Below are positions 57,995 to 64,000 of a stretch of 64,000 nucleotides of DNA, piece by piece. The stretch is from Nocardioides terrigena. GTDB lineage: Bacteria > Actinomycetota > Actinomycetes > Propionibacteriales > Nocardioidaceae. Where the stretch lies: NCBI RefSeq assembly GCF_003047265.1, contig NZ_PZYY01000001.1:620001-684000 (forward strand). Reading direction: 5' to 3'. A program made the translations under genes and the position numbers. The notes below the pieces were generated by a model that was not told the DNA's origin, ran no database searches, and worked only from the letters and a program-made list of their open reading frames with translations. The stretch's first letter is position 1. Every line of letters begins with the position of its first letter.

Positions 57995-58825
57995 TCACCG
58001 CCCGGGCGGTGAGCCGGGCGGGTCGGGCGGGAACTCGTCCATCGAGTGCCGCGACCCGTCCGGGCCGTACGCGAACCACGCACCCCCGGGCACGAAGGGG
58101 GTCTCGACGGGCGGGTCCACCGGAGGGAGCTCCGCCCGCGACGAGGCCACCAGGTCGTCCTCCCAGAACACGATGAAGGGCTGGTGTTCCGGGTCCAGCG
58201 GCCCGAGCAGGTCGGTGAAGTAGTCCTGCGGCGCGAGCTCGAGGTGGTGGCGGAGCAGCACCCGGTCCCACTCGTGGGGCGACACCAGGACGGTGACGGT
58301 CCACTGCTCTCCGTCGCCCCAGTCGAGAGCGAGCTCGAGCCGACCGGGCGCCACCTCGCGAACCGCGCCCTCACCGGCCAGGCCGTCGAGCAGCACCTGC
58401 CATCGCTCTGCTGCGTCGGGCAGGTCCTCGATCGACCGCGGGCGCGCCCCGGACCGGTGCTGTGCGACCAGCGTGTGGGCGGCGCTCTCGACGCGGTGCG
58501 CCACCACCGGCGCGTACGCCGCGGGGTCGTCGTACCCGCTCAGCCTGCGCCACTCGGCGTCGACGGGGAGGAGGAACGAACCCTCGGTCGGTACGCCGTC
58601 CAGCTCGGGGTCTTCGGGCAGGTCCAGGACGAAGGAGACCTCCAGCATGTGCGCGTGCTCCCCGGGCACGAGCCGGGCGGAGGTGACGCGCACGTCGCGC
58701 CCGAAGCCGTCGTACCGGTCGATGCCGTCGTCGGCCTGCCCGTAGGGGTCGTCCGGGTCGATCCCCGTGGGAGACGGGTTGGTCAGGATCGCCACCAGCT
58801 CGCCCACGTACGCCGCGTCGTCCAT
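57995..58825 (-). CDS. Hypothetical protein
   Basis: 276 residues, acidic and without membrane segments or signal peptide. Contains GIDPDDPYGQADDGIDRYDGFG, LEVSFVLDLPEDPEL, LALDWGDGEQWTVTVLVSP and a Pro-rich C-terminus. No known domain recognised. CAGGAT (58832-58837, minus strand) lies 6 nt before the ATG. It separates tRNA-Gln from glmU and is transcribed toward the tRNA. Confidence 0.6.
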   Translation of the reverse strand: MDDAAYVGELVAILTNPSPTGIDPDDPYGQADDGIDRYDGFGRDVRVTSARLVPGEHAHMLEVSFVLDLPEDPELDGVPTEGSFLLPVDAEWRRLSGYDDPAAYAPVVAHRVESAAHTLVAQHRSGARPRSIEDLPDAAERWQVLLDGLAGEGAVREVAPGRLELALDWGDGEQWTVTVLVSPHEWDRVLLRHHLELAPQDYFTDLLGPLDPEHQPFIVFWEDDLVASSRAELPPVDPPVETPFVPGGAWFAYGPDGSRHSMDEFPPDPPGSPPGR

Positions 58826-58886
58826 CGCCCCATCCTGCCCGCGGCCCGGGGCGCGTGTCCGGAGATCTGCCGGACGAGCACGACGC

Positions 58887-58951
58887 AGGCAGTTCGCCGG
58901 TCGCGCCGCCCGGGTCACGCCTGCGAGCGGGCGAGGCGCGACGAACTGCCT
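58887..58951. repeat. Inverted repeat upstream of glmU
   Basis: AGGCAGTTCG...GTCGCGCC (58887-58907) is complementary to GGCGCGACGAACTGCCT (58935-58951), apart from a few looped-out bases on the left. It lies in the glmU upstream region and could be a terminator for nothing obvious, or a regulatory structure. Confidence 0.6.
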
Positions 58952-59020
58952 TCTCTGTGCGCGCGACCGTGGGACCGCCCGCGCGGAACCACGGAGAGGC
59001 GTCGCTGGCAGACTGCGGGC

Positions 59021-60514
59021 ATGGACAACCTCACCGTGATCGTCCTCGCTGCCGGCGGCGGCACCCGCATGAAGTCCAAGACGATGAAGGTCCTGCACCC
59101 CATCGGCGGACGCAGCATGATCGGGCACGTCCTGCGGGCGGTGCAGGCCGTCGAGCCGGAGCGCATCGTCGCGGTCGTCGGCCACCAGCGCGAGCAGGTC
59201 GGGCCGCACATCCACGAGCTGGTGCCCGACGCCGTGCTCGCGGTGCAGGAGACCCAGGACGGCACCGGCCACGCGGTCCGGATGGCCATGGAGGCCCTGG
59301 GCGAGGACGGTCCCACGAGCGGGACGGTGATCGTCGCGGCCGGGGACACCCCGCTGCTGCGCGGGGAGAGCCTGCAGGCCTTCGCGCACGAGCACGAGGC
59401 GGCCCAGCGGGCGGTGAGCATCCTGTCGGGGATCGTCGCCGACCCGTTCGGCTACGGCCGGATCATCCGCAACGACGAGGGCGACGTCGAGGCCATCGTC
59501 GAGGAGAAGGACGCCAGCCCCGAGCAGCGCGAGATCGCCGAGATCAACTCCGGCATCCTCGCCTTCGACGCCGAGTTCCTCCTAGACGCGCTGGGCCGGA
59601 TCACCAACGACAACCACAAGGGCGAGTACTACCTCACCGACACCGTCCAGATCGCCCGCGAGGCCGGCCTGACCGTCGGCGCGCACACCATCGACGACGT
59701 CATGCAGACCGAGGGCGCCAACGACCGCGCCCAGCTCGCCGAGCTCGGCCGCGAGCTCAACCGCCGCATCGTCACCCAGTGGATGAAGGACGGCGTCACC
59801 GTCATGGACCCGGCCACCACGTGGATCGAGGCCGACGTCCAGCTCGCCCAGGACGTCACGATCCTGCCCGGCACCCAGCTGCTCGGCGCCACCGTGGTGG
59901 CCGAGGACGCCGTGATCGGCCCGGACACCACGCTCAAGAACTGCGAGATCGGCGCGGGGGCCCGCGTCGTACGCACGCACGGCGAGCTCGCCGTCGTCGG
60001 CGACCGGGCGACGGTCGGACCCTTCGCCTACCTGCGCCCCGGCACCCAGCTCGGGATCGGGGGCAAGATCGGCACCTTCGTCGAGACCAAGAACTCCCGG
60101 ATCGGCGACGGCGCCAAGGTGCCGCACCTCTCCTACGTCGGGGACGCCGAGATCGGTGACGGCACCAACATCGGCGCCGGCACGATCTTCGCCAACTACG
60201 ACGGCGTCGCCAAGCACCGCACGGTCGTCGGGCGGCAGGCGAGGACCGGCTCCAACAACACCTTCGTCGCCCCCGTCACGATCGGTGACGGAGCGGGCAC
60301 CGCGGGCGGCACCGTCGTACGCCGCGACGTCCCGCCGGGCGCGCTGGCGGTCAGCAGCGGCCCCCAGCGCAACATCGAGGGGTGGGTCGCATCACGTCGT
60401 CCCGGGACCGCCCAGGCGCAGGCCGCGGCGTCGGCCGGGGAGGCGTCCGTCACAGGTGAACAGCAGGTGGACCCCGGGGTTGGGCCAGACGGCCGGAGTG
60501 AGTCACAATCCTGA
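59021..60514 (+). CDS. glmU: Bifunctional UDP-N-acetylglucosamine pyrophosphorylase/glucosamine-1-P acetyltransferase
   Basis: 497 residues. Uridyltransferase domain with AAGGGTRMKSKTMKVLHP (about 10-27), GDTPLL, and GYGRII; then a left-handed beta-helix acetyltransferase domain with GPFAYLRPGTQLG, ETKNSRIGDGAKVPHLSYVGDAEIG and NIGAGTIFANYDG. Makes UDP-GlcNAc for peptidoglycan. A ~40-residue disordered tail follows. CAGACT (59009-59014) is 6 nt before the ATG. Followed by prs, the usual actinobacterial order. Confidence 0.97.
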   Translation: MDNLTVIVLAAGGGTRMKSKTMKVLHPIGGRSMIGHVLRAVQAVEPERIVAVVGHQREQVGPHIHELVPDAVLAVQETQDGTGHAVRMAMEALGEDGPTSGTVIVAAGDTPLLRGESLQAFAHEHEAAQRAVSILSGIVADPFGYGRIIRNDEGDVEAIVEEKDASPEQREIAEINSGILAFDAEFLLDALGRITNDNHKGEYYLTDTVQIAREAGLTVGAHTIDDVMQTEGANDRAQLAELGRELNRRIVTQWMKDGVTVMDPATTWIEADVQLAQDVTILPGTQLLGATVVAEDAVIGPDTTLKNCEIGAGARVVRTHGELAVVGDRATVGPFAYLRPGTQLGIGGKIGTFVETKNSRIGDGAKVPHLSYVGDAEIGDGTNIGAGTIFANYDGVAKHRTVVGRQARTGSNNTFVAPVTIGDGAGTAGGTVVRRDVPPGALAVSSGPQRNIEGWVASRRPGTAQAQAAASAGEASVTGEQQVDPGVGPDGRSESQS

Positions 60515-60551
60515 CGTCGACACTCCACCCCCGAATGAGGAGTCGCAGCCG

Positions 60552-61532
60552 GTGACCGGACTCAAGAAGACGACCGAGAAGAACCTGATGGTCTTCAGCG
60601 GCCGGGCCCACCCCACGCTGGCCGCCGAGGTGGCCACGACGCTCGACACGGCGCTGGTGCCGCAGTCGGCGTACGAGTTCGCCAACGGCGAGATCTACGT
60701 CCGCTACGAGGAGTCGGTGCGCGGGTGCGACGCGTTCGTCATCCAGAGCCACACCTCGCCGATCAACGAGTGGATCATGGAGCACCTGCTCATGGTCGAC
60801 GCGCTCAAGCGGGCGTCGGCCAAGCGGATCACCGTGGTCATGCCGTTCTACGGCTACGGCCGCCAGGACAAGAAGCACCGCGGCCGCGAGCCGATCTCGG
60901 CCCGCCTGATCGCCGACCTCTTCAAGACCGCGGGCGCCGATCGGCTCATCACCGTCGACCTGCACGCCGACCAGATCCAGGGCTTCTTCGACGGCCCCGT
61001 CGACCACCTGATGGCGCTGCCGATCCTGGCCGACTACGTCCGCGACAAGTACGGCGACCAGCCGCTCGCCGTCGTCTCGCCCGACGCCGGCCGGATCAAG
61101 GTCGCCGAGCGCTGGTCGGCCCGCCTCGGCGGTGCCCCGCTGGCCTTCATCCACAAGACCCGTCGCACCGACGTGGCCAACGAGGTCGTCGCCAACCGCG
61201 TCGTGGGTGACGTCAAGGGCCGCATCTGCGTCCTGACCGACGACATGATCGACACCGGCGGCACCATCGTGAAGGCCGCCGAGGCGTGCATCGAGGAGGG
61301 CGCCGCGGGCGTCATCATCGCCGCCACCCACGCGATCCTCTCCGACCCCGCCGTCGACCGCCTCAAGAACTGCTCCGCCGCCGAGATCGTGGTCACCAAC
61401 ACGCTCCCGGTCGCCGCCGACAAGCAGTTCGACAAGCTGACCACCCTCTCGATCGCACCGCTCATCTCGCGGGCGATCAAGGAGGTCTTCGAGGACGGCT
61501 CCGTTACCTCCATGTTCGACGGTCACGCGTAG
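60552..61532 (+). CDS. prs: Ribose-phosphate pyrophosphokinase
   Basis: 326 residues. FSGRAHPTLAAEVA, FANGEIYVRYEESVRG, ATP-flexible loop YGYGRQDKKHRGREPIS, PRPP-site VLTDDMIDTGGTI and DLHADQIQGFF. Makes PRPP from ribose-5-phosphate and ATP for nucleotides, histidine and tryptophan. GTG 60552 is chosen; GAGGAG lies about 10 nt upstream. It probably shares a transcript with glmU (37-bp gap). Confidence 0.96.
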   Translation: MTGLKKTTEKNLMVFSGRAHPTLAAEVATTLDTALVPQSAYEFANGEIYVRYEESVRGCDAFVIQSHTSPINEWIMEHLLMVDALKRASAKRITVVMPFYGYGRQDKKHRGREPISARLIADLFKTAGADRLITVDLHADQIQGFFDGPVDHLMALPILADYVRDKYGDQPLAVVSPDAGRIKVAERWSARLGGAPLAFIHKTRRTDVANEVVANRVVGDVKGRICVLTDDMIDTGGTIVKAAEACIEEGAAGVIIAATHAILSDPAVDRLKNCSAAEIVVTNTLPVAADKQFDKLTTLSIAPLISRAIKEVFEDGSVTSMFDGHA

Positions 61533-61535
61533 GAG

Positions 61536-61556
61536 CCCTGCGAGGAACGAGCAGGG
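61536..61556 (+). terminator. Hairpin after prs
   Basis: CCCTGC (61536-61541) pairs with GCAGGG (61551-61556) around a 9-nt loop, 3 bp after the prs stop. A second hairpin, CGCGACC/GGTCGCG, is at 61585-61608. The gap 61533-61820 has no gene; it contains GTGTCGAAATCC, similar to the element at 44221. Confidence 0.5.
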
Positions 61557-61820
61557 GTCCGTCAGGCGGGAGATCGAGCAGCCCCGCGACCGAGCCCGCG
61601 AGGTCGCGACGGGCGTGTCGAAATCCGCGGTGGGGGGCACGCCCCGGACGGCGCTGGCCCGGACGTGGAGAGCGTGGACCGTGATGGCGGCCCCACAGGT
61701 CCACCGGGTGGACCACAGGGGCCGCGCTCGGGCCGACGGCCCGGGCAGCCAGTACGCCGAGGGCGAACGCGCCGTACAAATGGCGTGCCGTCGCGCGACC
61801 CCGGGCGTACCGTCGCGCGG

Positions 61821-62810
61821 GTGCCCCTGACCGACACCCCTGCCGTCCAGGCGCGCGACCTGCGCCGCACCTTCCGCAGCCGCTCCGGCATCTGGCGCCA
61901 GACCCGCAGCGAGGTCGAGGCGGTCAAGGGGGTCAGCTTCGAGATCGCGCCGGGGGAGCTCTTCGGACTGCTGGGCCCCAACGGGGCGGGCAAGACCACC
62001 ACGATCAAGATGCTGATCACGCTCCTGATCCCGACCTCGGGCAGCGCGTCGGTGCTCGGTCGCGACGTCGTGACCGACGTGCGCGAGGTGCGCAGCCGCA
62101 TCGGCTACGTCTTCGGCGGCGACCGCGGCCTCTACGAGCGCCTCACCGGGCTGGACAACCTGCGCTACTTCTCCGAGCTGTACGGCGTCCCGCCACGCGA
62201 GCAGCGGGCCCGCATCGGCTCGCTCCTCGAGCTCGTCGGGCTGACCGGCCGCGAGGGCGAGAAGGTCGAGGGCTACTCCCGCGGCATGCGCCAGCGGCTG
62301 CACATCGCGCGCGGGCTGCTGCACGACCCGGACGTGTTCTTCCTCGACGAGCCGTCCATCGGCATCGACCCCGTCGGCGCCCGCGAGCTGCGCGCGACGA
62401 TTGCCGGGCTGCGCGACCAGGGCAAGACGGTGCTGCTCACCACCCACTACATGTTCGAGGCCGACGAGCTCTGCGACCGGATCGCGGTGATCCGCTCCGG
62501 GGAGATCGTCGCCGAGGGCACGCCCGACGAGCTCAAGGAGCTGGTGAGCGCCGGCCGGGTCCTCGAGGTCGAGACGTACGGCGTCCACGACCACGTCCTC
62601 GACCGGCTGCGGGTCGTGCCCGGGGTCCGCTCCGTCGTCGTCGAGGAGCGCGGCCAGCTCCAGGTGCTCGTCGTGGCCTCCGAGCCCGGGGCCGAGGTCA
62701 CCCAGCCGGTGCTGGGCGGGCTGGACGAGACCCGCGTCGGTCGGGTCAGCCACCGCGACCCGACGCTCGAGGACGCCTACGTCGAGCTGGTCACCCGGAC
62801 GGGCGCATGA
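61821..62810 (+). CDS. ABC transporter ATP-binding protein
   Basis: 329 residues. Begins with an unusual insert, RTFRSRSGIWRQTRSEVEAVKGVSF, before Walker A GPNGAGKTT; then FGGDRGLYERLTG, signature YSRGMRQR, Walker B VFFLDEPSIGIDP and H-loop TTHYM. A DUF4162-like C-terminal region follows. Drug or lipid exporter class. GTG 61821 with TACCGT (61808-61813) 7 nt upstream. Stop overlaps the permease start (ATGA). Confidence 0.93.
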   Translation: MPLTDTPAVQARDLRRTFRSRSGIWRQTRSEVEAVKGVSFEIAPGELFGLLGPNGAGKTTTIKMLITLLIPTSGSASVLGRDVVTDVREVRSRIGYVFGGDRGLYERLTGLDNLRYFSELYGVPPREQRARIGSLLELVGLTGREGEKVEGYSRGMRQRLHIARGLLHDPDVFFLDEPSIGIDPVGARELRATIAGLRDQGKTVLLTTHYMFEADELCDRIAVIRSGEIVAEGTPDELKELVSAGRVLEVETYGVHDHVLDRLRVVPGVRSVVVEERGQLQVLVVASEPGAEVTQPVLGGLDETRVGRVSHRDPTLEDAYVELVTRTGA

Positions 62811-63577
62811 TCCGGCTCCGCCAGCTGGCCGTCTGCTACTGGCTGCAGCTCAAGATCCTGCTGTTCTCGCCCTTCGAGGGATTCCTCGCGGTGGTCTTCC
62901 CACTGATGTTCGCCACCGCCGCGATGCTCGTCTACGAGGTCGGCGGCGACCCGGAGGCGATCTTGTACGCCGCCATCGGGGCCGCGGCGATGGGCATCTG
63001 GACGTCCCAGACCGTGAGCGCCAGCACCCTGGTCCAGCGCGAGCGCTGGGCCGGCACCCTCGAGCTCGTGGTCGCCGCACCGACCCGCTTCTCGCTGGTG
63101 CTGCTGCCGATCACGTTCGCGATGGCCACCATCGGCCTCTACAGCGTGGTCGCCACGATCCTGTGGAACTGGTGGCTCTTCGACGTCCGGCTCCAGGTCG
63201 AGAACTGGCCGCTCTTCGTCCTCAGCATCCTGATGGCCACCGTCACCATCGCGCTCTTCGGCTTCCTGCTGTCTGTCACCGCCGTCCGCTACCGCACGTC
63301 GTGGGCGCTGGGGGCCGCGCTCGAGTACCCGGGGTGGCTGCTGTGCGGCTTCGTCGTCCCCCTCGACCTGCTGCCCGCCGCGGTGCTGCCGTTGTCGTGG
63401 ATCCTGGCCCCGACCTGGGCCGTGGAGGGCATGCGCGCCTCGGCCGCCGGGGAGAGCCCGTGGCTCGACCTCGCGATCTGCGGGCTCGTCGGCCTGGGGT
63501 ACGCCGCCCTGGCCGCGTATCTCGGCGTACGCCTCATCGACTCCGCCCGCCGCGACGCGACGCTGGCCCTGACGTGA
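62807..63577 (+). CDS. ABC-2 type transporter permease
   Basis: 256 residues, six membrane segments, with LVQRERWAGTLELVVAAPTRF, the family's conserved loop, and a C-terminal GVRLIDSARRDATL. Coupled to the ATPase by ATGA. Forms a transporter with the ATPase at 61821 and probably with the second permease that follows. Confidence 0.9.
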   Translation: MIRLRQLAVCYWLQLKILLFSPFEGFLAVVFPLMFATAAMLVYEVGGDPEAILYAAIGAAAMGIWTSQTVSASTLVQRERWAGTLELVVAAPTRFSLVLLPITFAMATIGLYSVVATILWNWWLFDVRLQVENWPLFVLSILMATVTIALFGFLLSVTAVRYRTSWALGAALEYPGWLLCGFVVPLDLLPAAVLPLSWILAPTWAVEGMRASAAGESPWLDLAICGLVGLGYAALAAYLGVRLIDSARRDATLALT

Positions 63578-63587
63578 GGGGGCACGC

Positions 63588-64000
63588 ATGGTGAGCCTGC
63601 GCATCTTCTTCATCGGCGGCCTGATGAGCTACCGGGCGATGTTCGGCTGGATGAACCCGTGGATCTTCGTCCCCGCGCTGCTGGTCTCGCCGATCTGCCA
63701 GATCCTGCTCTTCGCCTTCATCGGGCGCAGCGCCGGCGTCGGGGACGACGAGTTCTACGTCATCGGCAACGCGCTCAACTACGCCGCGATCCCGTGCCTG
63801 TTCGCGATGGCGTCGACGATCGCGGGGGAGCGGTTCTCGCAGACGCTGGGGCTGGTGATCGCCACGCCCGCGCGCCGGGTGCCGCTGTTCCTCGGCCGCG
63901 CCCTGCCGGTGATCGCCAACGGCTGGGGCGTCGCGATGTTCGGCGTGGTGGTGGGGTCGCTCCTGCTCGACACCGACATCCCCACCAGCGCCTGGCCCCT
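63588..64000 (+). CDS. ABC-2 type transporter permease (3' end outside window)
   Basis: Open from ATG 63588 to the window edge (137 full codons), beginning MVSLRIFFIGGLMSYRAMF. Hydrophobic segments and GERFSQTLGLVIATPARRVP match ABC-2 permeases and resemble the loop of the preceding permease. It starts 10 bp after that gene, so the operon likely encodes a heterodimeric permease. Confidence 0.85.
   Translation, partial: MVSLRIFFIGGLMSYRAMFGWMNPWIFVPALLVSPICQILLFAFIGRSAGVGDDEFYVIGNALNYAAIPCLFAMASTIAGERFSQTLGLVIATPARRVPLFLGRALPVIANGWGVAMFGVVVGSLLLDTDIPTSAWP

Noticed and set aside
1..64000. Prophage, integrative element or biosynthetic gene cluster
   Set aside because: No integrase, phage structural, conjugation, PKS or NRPS genes were seen. 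Composition looks even throughout.

Overview
The window is about 64 kb of very GC-rich DNA packed with actinobacterial genes: WS/DGAT acyltransferase, DUF3000, the Gram-positive coproporphyrin heme enzymes, LigC and Prim-PolC repair enzymes, a DinB/mycothiol-transferase-like protein, GTG starts and GTGA/ATGA gene overlaps. The gene set and sequence style suggest Nocardioides or another member of the Nocardioidaceae. That is an inference, because there is no 16S gene to confirm it. I see no prophage, integrase, transposase or CRISPR array. It reads as ordinary chromosome whose gaps carry several families of palindromic repeats.

Layout. 1-4254: end of a sugar-uptake/catabolism operon (binding protein, two TIM-barrel isomerases, Gfo/Idh/MocA dehydrogenase). 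4412-12954: Ca2+/H+ antiporter, small alarmone synthetase, MUG glycosylase, secreted proteins and an orphan DNA methyltransferase. 12920-22154: acyltransferase, FUSC-type membrane protein, YbdK ligase, ThrE-type exporter, DUF402 protein, and a Baeyer-Villiger monooxygenase/SDR operon divergent from its likely TetR regulator. 22665-25551: two-component system. 25664-32247: HrpA helicase, a candidate structured RNA, an orphan PemK-like toxin and a solute-binding lipoprotein. 32578-40025: rnd-DUF3000, hemE, a NYN-LOTUS protein, a DUF4349 lipoprotein, then cgoX-chdC. 40039-45825: lipoprotein, a GNAT gene without a normal start, patatin, MsrB, and a fatty-acid desaturase operon behind a perfect palindromic operator. 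45866-54112: ArsB-type transporter, Prim-PolC-like polymerase, sulfotransferase, a glycosyltransferase-Stealth fusion, and LigC. 54122-57587: a four-gene ABC operon. 57841-64000: tRNA-Gln, a hypothetical gene, glmU, prs and a second ABC operon that leaves the window.

Gene cooperation. hemE, cgoX and chdC belong to the coproporphyrin-dependent heme route. The desaturase operon pairs a ferredoxin-reductase-like electron donor with a three-His-box desaturase and a small CxxC/HxxC protein. The Prim-PolC-like and LigC genes are a known repair pair, here split by surface-polysaccharide genes.

Two features stand out. First, more than twenty genes have a NANNNT hexamer 6-7 nt before the start codon, which predicts widespread leaderless transcription. 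Second, every long convergent intergenic gap holds its own family of inverted or tandem repeats, and one palindrome family also lies in frame inside the glycosyltransferase-Stealth gene. The most novel candidate is a 91-nt multi-helix RNA at 30134-30224, directly downstream of a -10 box.
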